This document shows positions 12,890-22,300 of a DNA stretch of 64,000 bases, piece by piece; the stretch's first letter is position 1; the number at the start of each line of letters is the position of its first letter. This DNA is from Verrucomicrobiaceae bacterium (GTDB lineage: Bacteria > Verrucomicrobiota > Verrucomicrobiia > Verrucomicrobiales > Akkermansiaceae). The notes under the pieces were generated by a model. That model had not been told where the DNA came from and did not search any database. It worked only from the letters and a program-made list of their open reading frames with translations. The stretch covers positions 1 to 64,000 of the forward strand of contig JAIXWR010000033.1 in the NCBI GenBank assembly GCA_027491155.1, given 5' to 3'. The translations under genes were made by a program, and so were the position numbers.

Positions 12890-13600
12890 CTATTTCCGGC
12901 GCCGGAGCAGCGCCAGCATGCCGAGCGATCCCAGCATCGCGACCGCAGGCTCGGGGACGACGGTGATGTTGTTGGCGAACACGTTGAACTGGCCGCCGCC
13001 CCCCGCGTTGGAATTGAAGACGCGGATGTTGTCGATGGACGTCACGCCGTTGCCGAAGGTTCCAGTCTGGCTGAACGAGCCGAAGCTGAGCGAGTAGGTG
13101 GCGGTCCCGGTCGAGCCGAGCTGGATGGTGAAGCCGTTGTCGGTGAAGCCGACGGTGGAATTCACCACGCCGCCGTTGCGGAACACCTGGTAGAACGAGG
13201 CGCCGCCGGTGAAGAAGATCGAAAGTCCGACGGTGGTGCCGCTGCGGAACTCGACGCCGACCTGGGAGCCGGTGTTGATGAAGCCGTTGTCGAAGTTGAT
13301 GCCGAGTTCCTGGCCGACGGTCAGGGATCCGCCGGCGAGATTCCAAACGCCCGAGGAAGACTGGCCGCTGTTGGCATAGAAGCCCCAGGCGGGATTGCCG
13401 GCACCCGCGCCCGAGCCGTCGCCGTTGCCACCGGAGTCTCCTTGGAACGAGCCCGCCTGCGAGGTGTTGCCGGTGGAGGTGGTGAGCGACCAGCCGTCGG
13501 TTCCGGGGTTGGCGCCGCCGCTGGCGGACCAGGTGCCGAGGGTAGCGGCCGGGACGGGAGTCGCCGCGGCTGCGAGGAGAACGATGAGTTGGGTTTTCAT
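12890..13600 (-). CDS. PEP-CTERM surface protein
   Basis: The 236-residue secreted protein starts with a signal peptide (MKTQLIVLLAAAATPVPA) and ends with a PEP-CTERM sorting tail: VVPEP, a hydrophobic stretch, then RRRK. The middle is Gly/Ser/Thr/Asn-rich and resembles a beta-sandwich passenger (GSFQGDSGGNGDGSGAGAGN, then YSLSFGSFSQTGTFGNGVTS). PEP-CTERM tails are processed by exosortase; no exosortase gene lies in this window. The ATG at 13600 is chosen over an in-frame TTG two codons earlier. Its function is unknown. Confidence 0.88.
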   Translation of the reverse strand: MKTQLIVLLAAAATPVPAATLGTWSASGGANPGTDGWSLTTSTGNTSQAGSFQGDSGGNGDGSGAGAGNPAWGFYANSGQSSSGVWNLAGGSLTVGQELGINFDNGFINTGSQVGVEFRSGTTVGLSIFFTGGASFYQVFRNGGVVNSTVGFTDNGFTIQLGSTGTATYSLSFGSFSQTGTFGNGVTSIDNIRVFNSNAGGGGQFNVFANNITVVPEPAVAMLGSLGMLALLRRRK

Positions 13601-13666
13601 GACCAACCCGCAGATGTCGCGCGCAGCAGGCGGGTTTAAAAATCCCGCGGCGATTTTTCCGGACGA

Positions 13667-14008
13667 TCACTCCGCCTTCGGCGGAAGCAGGTCGCCATCG
13701 AGGGCACCCACGTCGGCCGGGAGAACGGGCTCTTCAAAATCGACCGGCCCGCTGAAGATGCCCCAGAAGCGCTCGCGCCGGCTCTTCTCGAAGGCGACGG
13801 CCTGCTCCTGCCCGGTGGGCAGGGGGCGGAGGTCCTTCTCGCGGACCTCGACCACCGGCACGCGCGGGGCGGGCATCAGCTTGGCGATGGACTCCTTCGA
13901 AGCCTCCGTCACCTTGGAAAAGCCGCCGACGGTGGCCGTCTTGATGTGGTTCACTTGCGCGCAGGAGGCGAGCGACAGCGCGACGACGAGGCAGCAAAGG
14001 GGCTTCAT
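13667..14008 (-). CDS. Small hypothetical lipoprotein
   Basis: The 113-residue protein has a lipoprotein signal (MKPLCCLVVALSLASC, lipobox LASC) followed by QVNHIKTATVGGFSKVTEASKE and a Pro/Glu-rich C-terminus. I recognise no domain. The ATG at 14008 places the lipobox at normal distance; the frame continues upstream. It is probably anchored to the outer or inner membrane by the acylated Cys16. Confidence 0.7.
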   Translation of the reverse strand: MKPLCCLVVALSLASCAQVNHIKTATVGGFSKVTEASKESIAKLMPAPRVPVVEVREKDLRPLPTGQEQAVAFEKSRRERFWGIFSGPVDFEEPVLPADVGALDGDLLPPKAE

Positions 14009-14210
14009 GAGGGGAACGGGGGAGAGGGTTCGGGAACGCGGAATGCCTAACACATCCCGCCGGACCTGTCCAAACAGGAATCAGAGGGCGGGAAAAGCGC
14101 GCTTGAGCTTCAAAGAGGCCGGGTCGCCGACGGGGCGGGTAGGATCCTTTGGGAAAGTTAAGGATGCCGCCGTCCCGGCCGCCTCTCCGCGAGAAATCCA
14201 CGGGTCGCGC

Positions 14211-15059
14211 TCAGCGGGGGAGCAAGACCAGGAAGTTCCGCACCGGCTTGTTCCAGAAGGGGCGTTGGTTGACGGGCCCTCCGGCCAGCGCCGAGCCGGC
14301 CCACAGGTCGGACGAGCGGCCGCCGTCGAGGTTGAGGACGCTGCGGCAAGAAACGCCGCCGATCTTCGCGCCCTCGAGGGACTTCGCCAGGTCCGCCAGC
14401 GAGCAGGCTCCGCTGCGGGCGATGAACCAGCCGCTGGCGCCGTCCCAGCCGATGAAGGTGCGGGCGGTCGAGCTTTCGGGGCTGAGTCCAGGAATGGCGC
14501 GGTTGTTCTCGACGAGAAAGGGACCGCTCTGGAGCAGCTCGCCGCCGGTTTCTCCAGTCTCGCGGCGGACGAGGGCGGGGGAGCCATCATCGACAAACAG
14601 CCCCGCGCCCAGAGAGGAGGCGCGGTTCAGGCTTCCGGCCCGCTTTCCGCCGGCGATCACCAACCCGAGCGGCGAGCCTTCCGGCGTGAAAAATCCACCG
14701 TTCACTGCCGCGATGCCATTCCGCGAGGCGGCTGCGGATCGGGCATCCGGCCAGCTCGAACCCGGTCCGCCGGGCTGGTCGGCGACGACCAGCCGGTGCG
14801 TGCGGGAATCGAAGGCCACCGCGGTGAGGGAAATGCCCTCGAGCGTGGTCTGGACGACCCGGGGCGCCCGGGCCGGCTCGTCGGTCGCGGCCGGTGCCGC
14901 CGCTGCGGGGGCGACAGGAAGCGCCGGCGGCTTCTCTGCCTCGGGTGGAAGGGATCGCTCCGCCGGCACCACCGGCGCGACCGGTGCTTGCTGAGAGCAG
15001 GAGGCGAAGAAAAGGAAGACAGGGAAAATGGCTTGCCGGAACACGCCCCGAGGCAACAC
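14211..15059 (-). CDS. Phosphodiester glycosidase-like (DUF2233/NAGPA) lipoprotein
   Basis: The 282-residue protein has a lipobox (FLFFASC) near residue 21, then an Ala/Pro-rich linker of about 45 residues. The C-terminal domain resembles the N-acetylglucosamine-1-phosphodiester alpha-N-acetylglucosaminidase fold: AVNGGFFTPEGSPLGLVIAG in the middle and SVLNLDGGRSSDLW near the end are the conserved active-site-bearing segments. Bacterial members act on envelope or exopolysaccharide phosphodiesters; the substrate here is not known. It lies between a lipoprotein gene and the SahR-like gene, all on the minus strand. Confidence 0.8.
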   Translation of the reverse strand: MLPRGVFRQAIFPVFLFFASCSQQAPVAPVVPAERSLPPEAEKPPALPVAPAAAAPAATDEPARAPRVVQTTLEGISLTAVAFDSRTHRLVVADQPGGPGSSWPDARSAAASRNGIAAVNGGFFTPEGSPLGLVIAGGKRAGSLNRASSLGAGLFVDDGSPALVRRETGETGGELLQSGPFLVENNRAIPGLSPESSTARTFIGWDGASGWFIARSGACSLADLAKSLEGAKIGGVSCRSVLNLDGGRSSDLWAGSALAGGPVNQRPFWNKPVRNFLVLLPR

Positions 15060-15086
15060 GAGCCGGGCCCTGTCGACAATAATCCA

Positions 15087-16007
15087 TCATGCCGGCTTCC
15101 TCGCCACCGCCAGCAAGGTCTGGAAGTGCGGCGGCTCGGGTTCGCGGTCGACGACGGCGGTTTCGATTTCGCTGAAGCCGGCTTTCTCCAGCATCGCCGC
15201 CAGTTCGCCCTCGCCGAAACCGAGCCAGACGTCGGCGTAAAGTTCGCGGGCTTCTTCGAAGGTGTGCTGGAGAAGATCCAGCACCACCAGTTGGCCGCCC
15301 GGCTTGACGATGCGGAAGGCCTGGTCGAGCGCTTTCTGCGGGCTTCCCGCGTGGTGCAGGGCCTGACTGAGGAAGGCGAGGTCGACCGAGGCGTCGTCGA
15401 GCGGCGGTTCCTCGATGTCGCCGAGGCGGTATTCCAGGTTCGGCAGCTCGTGCTTCAGCGCCAGATCGCGGCCGAACTCGACCATCTTCGGCGAGAGGTC
15501 GACGGCGATCACCCGCTCGGCCTGGCGGGCGAGCATCTGGGCGAGCGTGCCTTCGCCCGCCCCGAGGTCGGCGACCACACCGTGATTGGTGACTCTCAGC
15601 AGCGCCTCGGCCAGGCCCTTCCACGAGCGGCCGGGGACGTAGTCCTTGCCGAAGCGGCCGGCGAGTTCGTCGAAATAGGCGCGGGTCTTGTCGCGGCGCT
15701 TGCGCTGGAGGTGGCGCAGCGCGGAGGCGTCCTTGGCGACCTCCGGCAGTTCTTTCGCGGCCTCCTTCGCCAGGCTGGTCAGGGCCGGGGCCATCTCGGA
15801 GCGGTAGAAATTGTGCTTCCCGCTGCGTTCGTCGCGCACAAGCCCGCCGCCCTTGAGCTGGGAAAGCTGCGTGGAAATCCGGCTCTGCCCCATGCCGAGC
15901 AGCTCCTGCAAGTCCGCCACGCTCAGCGCTTCCGCCTCCAAAAGGAGCAGGATCCGCAGCCGCGTCGGGTCGGTCAGGAGCTTGAGGGATTTCAGCATTG
16001 ACGGCAT
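15087..16007 (-). CDS. ArsR-type regulator fused to a SAM-methyltransferase fold (SahR-like)
   Basis: Residues 1-90 form an ArsR winged helix ([20 protein letters not shown], recognition helix [11 protein letters not shown]). Residues 110-306 form a class I methyltransferase domain with motif [11 protein letters not shown] (144-153), acidic [13 protein letters not shown] and motif IV/V region [10 protein letters not shown]. Such fusions include SahR, which uses the methyltransferase fold to sense S-adenosylhomocysteine and represses SAM-cycle genes in Proteobacteria. Divergence from metK and ahcY across 56 bp strongly supports the same role here. Starts at 16007 (MPSMLKS) and 15998 (MLKS) are both possible. 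A true methyltransferase activity is not excluded. Confidence 0.88.
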   Translation of the reverse strand: MPSMLKSLKLLTDPTRLRILLLLEAEALSVADLQELLGMGQSRISTQLSQLKGGGLVRDERSGKHNFYRSEMAPALTSLAKEAAKELPEVAKDASALRHLQRKRRDKTRAYFDELAGRFGKDYVPGRSWKGLAEALLRVTNHGVVADLGAGEGTLAQMLARQAERVIAVDLSPKMVEFGRDLALKHELPNLEYRLGDIEEPPLDDASVDLAFLSQALHHAGSPQKALDQAFRIVKPGGQLVVLDLLQHTFEEARELYADVWLGFGEGELAAMLEKAGFSEIETAVVDREPEPPHFQTLLAVARKPA

Positions 16008-16063
16008 GCCCGGACGGATACATCAACCCATCGCGATTTGACGATACGAAAATTGACACGCCC
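16008..16063. promoter_or_regulatory. Candidate SahR-type operator region between regulator and metK
   Basis: The 56-bp divergent gap is too short for a SAM or SAH riboswitch. It contains CATCAA (16021-16026) and TTGACG (16038-16043), an inverted pair with one mismatch around the palindrome ATCGCGAT (16030-16037), plus a second TTGACA at 16053-16058. ArsR-family operators are often of this size and symmetry. Which bases are bound is inference. Confidence 0.45.
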
Positions 16064-17278
16064 ATGAGTACCTACATTTTCTCCTCCGAGTCCGTCGGCG
16101 AAGGCCATCCCGACAAAGTGGCCGACACCATCTCCGACGCCATCCTCGACGCCTGCCTGGCCTACGATCCCAAGAGCCGCGTCGCCTGCGAGACCTTCGT
16201 GAAGTCCAACGTCGTCGTGGTCGGCGGCGAGATCACCATCCCCAAGCTCCAGAACGCGAAGAAGGGGACCACCAAGCCGATCGACGAGGTGATCAACGTC
16301 GGCAAGATCATCCGCGATGCCGTCCGCGGCATCGGCTACACCAACGATGACGACGTCTTCCACGCCGACCAGATCTTCATCAACAACTACCTGACCATCC
16401 AGAGCCCGGACATCGCCCAGGGCGTGGATGCCAAGGAAGCCGAAGGCAAGAAGCACGGCGAGCAGGGTGCCGGCGACCAGGGCATCATGTTCGGCTACGC
16501 TTGCAACGAGACGCCGGAGTTGATGCCCGCGCCGATCATGTATGCCCACCGCCTCGGCCGCGAACTCACCCGCATCCGCAAGGCCGGCAAGCTGGCCAAG
16601 TGGCTGCGCCCGGACGCGAAGTCGCAGGTCTCCGTCGAATACGTCGACGGCAAGCCGACCCGCATCGTCAACGTGGTCATTTCCACCCAGCACGCGGCCG
16701 ACGTCAGCCACGCCGAGATCGAGAAGTTCTGCATCGAGCAGGTGATCAAGAAGGTCCTGCCGAAGAACATGCTCACCAAGGACACCGAGTATCTCATCAA
16801 CCCGACCGGCAAGTTCGTCGTCGGTGGTCCCCAGGGCGACTCCGGCCTGACAGGCCGCAAGATCATCGTCGACACCTACGGCGGCATGGGCCGTCACGGT
16901 GGCGGTGCCTTCTCCGGCAAGGACCCGTCGAAGGTCGACCGCTCCGCCGCCTACATGGGCCGCTGGGTCGCCAAGAATGTCGTCGCCGCCGGCCTGGCCG
17001 CCAAGTGCGAGGTCCAGTTCGCCTACGCCATCGGCCACCCGCTGCCGGTCAGCGTCCACATCGACACCTTCGGCACCGGCGCCGTTTCCGATGCCAAGAT
17101 CCTCGCCGCAGTCCAGTCGGTGTTCTCCTTCAAGCCCGCCGACATCGTCAAGCAGCTCAACCTGCTGCGCCCGATCTATTCCAAGTCCACCAACTACGGC
17201 CACTTCGGCAAGGACGACGCCGATCTGACCTGGGAGCGGACCGACAAGGCGGAAGCGCTGAAGAAGGCGATCCGCTGA
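16064..17278 (+). CDS. metK: S-adenosylmethionine synthetase
   Basis: MetK makes SAM from methionine and ATP. The 404-residue product has the N-terminal motif [12 protein letters not shown] (residues 10-21), the ATP-binding [12 protein letters not shown] near residue 136 and the P-loop-like [19 protein letters not shown] near 280. The ATG at 16064 matches the family start. It precedes ahcY by 65 bp and is divergent from the SahR-like regulator, so the three genes look like a small SAM-cycle regulon. Confidence 0.97.
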   Translation: MSTYIFSSESVGEGHPDKVADTISDAILDACLAYDPKSRVACETFVKSNVVVVGGEITIPKLQNAKKGTTKPIDEVINVGKIIRDAVRGIGYTNDDDVFHADQIFINNYLTIQSPDIAQGVDAKEAEGKKHGEQGAGDQGIMFGYACNETPELMPAPIMYAHRLGRELTRIRKAGKLAKWLRPDAKSQVSVEYVDGKPTRIVNVVISTQHAADVSHAEIEKFCIEQVIKKVLPKNMLTKDTEYLINPTGKFVVGGPQGDSGLTGRKIIVDTYGGMGRHGGGAFSGKDPSKVDRSAAYMGRWVAKNVVAAGLAAKCEVQFAYAIGHPLPVSVHIDTFGTGAVSDAKILAAVQSVFSFKPADIVKQLNLLRPIYSKSTNYGHFGKDDADLTWERTDKAEALKKAIR

Positions 17279-17287
17279 ATCCAAAAT

Positions 17288-17330
17288 CGATCCGACGGAT
17301 CCGTCGGATCGGACCTATCCGACCGATCTA
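17288..17330. repeat. Perfect 24-bp palindrome plus half-copies between metK and ahcY
   Basis: Positions 17288-17311 form a perfect palindrome with half-site CGATCCGACGGA. It is followed by related GGACCTATCCGACCGATC (17311-17328). There is no T-tract, so it is not a typical terminator, and the metK-ahcY transcript could read through it. Similar GATCCGACGGATCC strings belong to the short intergenic repeat classes of these bacteria. Confidence 0.7.
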
Positions 17331-17343
17331 ACAGAAAATAAAC

Positions 17344-18756
17344 ATGAGCTTCACCGACTACAAAGTCCGCGACATCGGCCTGGCCGATTTCGGCCGCAAG
17401 GAAATCGAGATCGCCGAGCACGAGATGCCCGGCCTGATGGCGACCCGTGCCAAGTACGGCCCGCAGAAACCGCTGCAGGGCGTCCGCGTCATGGGCTCGC
17501 TGCACATGACCATCCAGACCGCGGTGCTGATCGAGACGCTGGTCGACCTCGGCGCGGAAGTGCGCTGGGTTTCCTGCAACATCTTCTCGACCCAGGACCA
17601 CGCCGCCGCGGCGATCGCCGCCGCGGGGATCCCGGTCTTCGCCTGGAAGGGCGAGACGCTGGAGGAATACTGGTGGTGCACCTGGCAGGCGCTCCAGTTC
17701 CCGGGCGGCCTGGGACCGCAGCTGATCGTCGACGACGGCGGAGACGCGACCCTGCTGCTGCACAAGGGCTACGAGCTGGAGAACGGCTCCGGTTGGGTCA
17801 ACACCCCCTCCGGCAACCACGAGGAGCAGGTGATCAAGGACCTGCTCAAGGACATCCACGCCAAGCAGCCCGGCATCTTCCACGAGATTGTCAAGGAGTG
17901 GAAGGGCGTCTCCGAAGAGACCACCACCGGTGTCCACCGCCTTTACCAGATGGCCAAGGCCGGCACGCTGCTGGTCCCGGCGATCAACGTGAACGACTCC
18001 GTCACCAAGTCGAAGTTCGACAACCTCTACGGCTGCCGCGAGTCGCTGGTGGACGGCATCAAGCGCGCCACCGACGTGATGATCTCCGGCAAGGTCGGCG
18101 TGGTCTGCGGCTACGGCGACGTCGGCAAGGGCTGCGCCCAGGCGCTGCGCGGCCAGGGTGCCCAGGTCGTGGTCACCGAGGTCGACCCGATCTGCGCGCT
18201 TCAGGCGGCGATGGAAGGCTTCCGCGTGCTGACCGTCGAGGACACGCTCGGCTGGGGCGACATCTATGTCACCACCACCGGCAACTTCGACATCATCCGC
18301 CTGGAGCACATGGAGAAGATGAAGGACCAGGCGATCGTCTGTAACATCGGCCACTTCGACAACGAGATCCAGATCGACAAGCTGAACAACGCGCCCGGCG
18401 TGGTCCGCACCAACATCAAGCCGCAGGTCGACAAGTACACCTTCCCGACCGGCAACAGCATCTACATGCTGGCCGAAGGCCGCCTGGTGAACCTCGGCTG
18501 CGCCACCGGCCACCCGAGCTTCGTGATGTCCAACAGCTTCACCAACCAGACGCTCGCGCAGATCGACCTCTGGAAGAACAAGGACACCAACAAGCCCGGC
18601 CAGGTGACCGTGCTGCCGAAGCACCTCGACGAGGAAGTCGCCCGCCTCCATCTGGCCAAGGTCGGCGCCAAGCTGACAGTCCTGACCAAGGAGCAGGCCG
18701 ACTACATCAATGTCCCGGTCGAAGGTCCCTTCAAGGGCGAGACCTACCGCTACTGA
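17344..18756 (+). CDS. ahcY: S-adenosylhomocysteinase
   Basis: AhcY hydrolyses S-adenosylhomocysteine to homocysteine and adenosine, relieving product inhibition of methyltransferases. The 470-residue length is typical of the bacterial enzyme with its insertion. Visible are the substrate-binding [28 protein letters not shown], the NAD-binding loop [20 protein letters not shown] and the conserved C-terminus [10 protein letters not shown] purine-rich, AT-rich leader (AACAGAAAATAAAC) precedes the ATG, without a Shine-Dalgarno. It follows metK and is probably under the same regulator. Confidence 0.97.
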   Translation: MSFTDYKVRDIGLADFGRKEIEIAEHEMPGLMATRAKYGPQKPLQGVRVMGSLHMTIQTAVLIETLVDLGAEVRWVSCNIFSTQDHAAAAIAAAGIPVFAWKGETLEEYWWCTWQALQFPGGLGPQLIVDDGGDATLLLHKGYELENGSGWVNTPSGNHEEQVIKDLLKDIHAKQPGIFHEIVKEWKGVSEETTTGVHRLYQMAKAGTLLVPAINVNDSVTKSKFDNLYGCRESLVDGIKRATDVMISGKVGVVCGYGDVGKGCAQALRGQGAQVVVTEVDPICALQAAMEGFRVLTVEDTLGWGDIYVTTTGNFDIIRLEHMEKMKDQAIVCNIGHFDNEIQIDKLNNAPGVVRTNIKPQVDKYTFPTGNSIYMLAEGRLVNLGCATGHPSFVMSNSFTNQTLAQIDLWKNKDTNKPGQVTVLPKHLDEEVARLHLAKVGAKLTVLTKEQADYINVPVEGPFKGETYRY

Positions 18757-18786
18757 AGTTCCAAGTAAGAAGTTCCAGGTTCCAAG
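18757..18786. repeat. GTTCCAAG-type repeat after ahcY
   Basis: Three near-copies of AGTTCCA(A/G)G lie immediately after the ahcY stop codon and before its terminator. This is another short repeat of the intergenic type seen elsewhere in the window. Confidence 0.55.
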
Positions 18787-18790
18787 AAAG

Positions 18791-18820
18791 GCCCCGTCGG
18801 TTGTTCCGGCGGGGCTTTTT
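18791..18820 (+). terminator. Rho-independent terminator after ahcY
   Basis: Stem GCCCCGTCGG / CCGGCGGGGC (one G-U pair) with a TTGTT loop, followed by TTTTT. It should end the metK-ahcY transcript. Confidence 0.85.
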
Positions 18821-19339
18821 CGTCGGGGTTTCCGAGGGTGGGCAGAGAGGCTCCGGGCCGGGTCCTGGGGGCACCGGGGAGGGAGTTGGGTTTTGTAGTC
18901 GAAAGAATGGATTCCTTATGGGGTTTGCCGGGTTGCCAAAGCGGAGTTTGTCATCGGGAAAGAAGCGGGGCCGGGGATGTGGCTTGAGGACTAAAGGATT
19001 GTCTCGCCGGCGTCCCGCATGGGGCGAAGATTTTGCTCGCAAGGCACGGATTGCCCGCTAAGAGGACGTTTTCTCGCAAAAACCCACCTTTTCTCGCTAA
19101 AACCCACCTTTAAACCCGATCGGTCGCGCAGGCATTATGCCCGCACGGCCGGAACCAAACCCAATTTCACGCCTGCCTGCCACGCGCTCCGCGTCCGGGC
19201 AGGGCCGCTGCGTTTGGGCGATTCTCCAGACCCAAAACAAGCCGCCGATCAAGCCTCCGCCCTAGGCCATCTTCCCGGCCGCCTCGTTCGTTTCACGATC
19301 CCCGTCCGTCCCTTCTCAGCCTCTCCGCAACCCGCCACC
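18821..19339. other. Noncoding leader upstream of the giant surface-protein gene
   Basis: About 519 bp without a convincing gene. The frame of the downstream giant gene is open back to 19019, but the signal peptide begins at 19340, so this part is read as leader. It holds a 20-bp tandem repeat at 19069-19108. I found no strong promoter pair. Confidence 0.5.
19069..19108. repeat. Tandem 20-bp direct repeat upstream of the giant gene
   Basis: TTTTCTCGCAAAAACCCACC (19069-19088) is followed directly by a copy differing at one base (19089-19108, CGCT for CGCA). A partial TTTAAACCC follows. Two sites exactly 20 bp apart could be tandem protein-binding sites. Confidence 0.7.
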
Positions 19340-22300
19340 ATGAAGCCCCGCCGCGTTTTCTTCGCTTCCCGCCTTTCCCTGCCCCTCGCCACCGCCCTCG
19401 TGGCACTGTTCCATGCGTCCCAAGCCCAGGCACAGACAAGGACGTGGGCGGGTGCCACCGTCGACGTGGCCAACGGTGCCTGGGGCACCACCACCAACTG
19501 GTCGGGCGGCGATATTCCTGACACGGACCTGGAAATCGCCTCCTTCTCCGCCGATTGGTCGGGTAGCGGCCCCACTTTTGCCTTGGGGGGAAATCGCACC
19601 GTCAACGGCATCATTTACAGCGATACGGGAACGGCGAAGCAAGCCGGGTCGATCGTGGCGGGCAGCACGCTGACGCTCTCCGGCACCTCGCCGACGATCA
19701 CGACGACGAACAGTCTCGCGATCAACTCGATCCTATCCTGGGGCGCAACGGGATTGAACAAAACCGGTGCCGTCACGCTGACCTTGTCCGGCAACAATAC
19801 GGGGACGGGCCTCATCACGCTGTCGGCGGGAATCCTCCGCGCCACGACCAGCGCGAACGCGCTGGGAACCGGCACGGCCGCTTTGTCGATGGCAGCCGGG
19901 ACTGCGCCCGGCACGGTCCTGCAACTGGCCAACGACACCGGCCTGAGCTTCGCCCGCAACACGACCATCACCGGTTCGGGCACCGCGACCATCACCTCCG
20001 ACCGGCTCAATGCCGGGGCGGGAGTGACCCATACCCTGGGCACGCTGAGCATCGGTGCGCAAACCTTGAGCATTACCCGCGGTTCCGGTGCCACGAGCGG
20101 CACCGGCGGCATTACATTCGGCGCAACAACTCAGACAGGTAACGCGACATATTCGACTGCGGCCGATACATTGCTGACGCTCGGTGCGGTTTCCGGTAGC
20201 TTCAATCTGACCAAAACCGGGGCGGGAACTCTGGCTCTCCCCAGCACCAACTCCCACACTGGTGTTCTGTCCATCGCCGGCGGCATCATCAATGCCTCTA
20301 GTTTCTCCAATTACGGCGTCGCCAGTGCCCTGGGCAACCGGGCTCTTGCCTCCGAAACGTCCGGAGCCGATTCGGCCACCAGCGGAATCGGGCTGCGCTT
20401 TGCCAACGGCACCCTCCAATACACCGGTTCCACCGCGCAAAGCACCAACCGGATGATTCGGCTTATAAACGGTGCCACCGCTGGCACTATTGACGCCTCC
20501 GGCACCGGCTCGGGTACCCTTAGCTTCACCGGCACGACCAACATCAACCTGTTCGACACGGCAGGCACCCGTACGCTCACCCTCACCGGCTCCAACACCG
20601 GTGCCAATACCTTCAACCTCATCCTCGCCGACCAAGGAAGCACCTACACGAGCGGGGTAGCTGCCGGTGCCACCTCGTTGACCAAGTCCGGGGCGGGGAA
20701 CTGGAACGTCACCGGCGGTAACATCCATACCGGTGTCACCACCATCAGCGGCGGCACTCTGACCGTCAGCAGCATCGCCAACGCCGGCGTCCAGACCACC
20801 ATCACCACCACTGCTGGCAGTAATTCAGCCACCGTGGCCAGCGCCACCGGCCTCGCGATTGGCATGACCGTTTCCGCGAGCACGATCCCAAGTGGCAACA
20901 GTACGATTGCGACTCCCGTAACCATTACCAACATCAGCGGCACCACGCTGACTCTCAGCAGTGGCACCGGCATCACCGCAGGCACCGCTCAGAATGCCGT
21001 CATCGGCGTCGCCAACCCCCTCGGACTCGCGCCGGTGGCAGCAACGAATCTTGTCTTCAACAACGGCACGCTCGCCTACACCGGAGCCTCAACCACCACG
21101 AACCGTGGCTTCACCCTCACCGGGGCCGGCACGCTAGATGTGGCTGGCAGCAGTGTGCTCATCTTCAATGGTGCCATTGGCGGCACGAGCACTCTGACCA
21201 AGACCAATACGGGTACCCTTTCACTTGGCGGAGTCATCGGCTCAGGTGCCGGCGGCTTGGCGGTCACTGGTGGCACGCTGATCGTTGGCAATGCAAACAA
21301 TACATTCACAGGCAACATCACCGTGAGCGGGGCGTCGAGCGCCCTGCAAATGACCTCAGGATCCAATGGCGACGCCACCTCCGGCCCGCTGGGCATCAAT
21401 ACCACGGCATACAAGACTGTCACTTTAACAAGTGGCGGCATCTTCCGCCCAAGTGCTACCTATAACGTCAACACTCCCTCAGCATCGTTGCCGGGCAATG
21501 GCCAGGTTTTCAGTATCGGAACGGGCGGCGGAGTGTTTGATGTGGGGACGGGGGTAACTTTCACCCTCGATGACGGCTCGGGTGCCGCGGGCACCGCATG
21601 GACCGCTCCCCAGTTGCAAGGGGGCGGGGCATTGACCAAGGCAGGATTGGGCACGCTCTCCCTGGGTGCGGGAACTTCCAACTTCGGCACGGCCTTCACG
21701 GGCACCATCACGGTAAGCGCGGGTCTCTTGCAGCTTGGAAATGCGGGCAGTCCCCTCGGGAACACGACGTCGGGAACCACCGTGGCCAGTGGTGCGGCAC
21801 TCAACGTCAACGGGACAACACAGACGGCGGCGGAGCCTTTGACAATCACGGGCACGGGTCTGGCTGCGGGGCCGCAAGGTGCGCTGACCAGTGGTTCGGC
21901 CAACGCCGCGACCTGGGTGGGCCCGGTGACCTTGGGCGGTAACGCGACCATCGGCTCTTCCGCGGCCGGCGGTCTTACCTTGGGGGGCACCGCCACGGTG
22001 AACACGGCGGGAAACATTCTCACGCTTCGCAATAGCAGCACCGGCCGGCTTTTCACCGACGGCATCATCTCCGGTGCTGGTTCGGTGGTGATGAACAGTC
22101 CAGGCACGGGAGACTACGTGCCGCGTGCTGACCACACCTACAGCGGTGGCACGACCCACACCGCGGGCTTTATTGCGGTGGACCGGAATTCGACCGGCTT
22201 GCCGGGCTCCCTCACCGCGGGACCCTTTGGCACGGGCACCCTGGATCTTGCAGGCGGCCAGATCCGCTCCGGAACGGGATCCGCCCGCACGATCGGCAAT

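Noticed and set aside
16008-16063. SAM or SAH riboswitch before metK
   Set aside because: Only 56 bp separate the divergent starts and no conserved riboswitch core can be fitted.
18821-19339. N-terminal extension of the giant protein from 19019
   Set aside because: The frame is open, but a typical signal peptide starts at 19340 and the upstream residues are basic, low-quality sequence over a tandem repeat.
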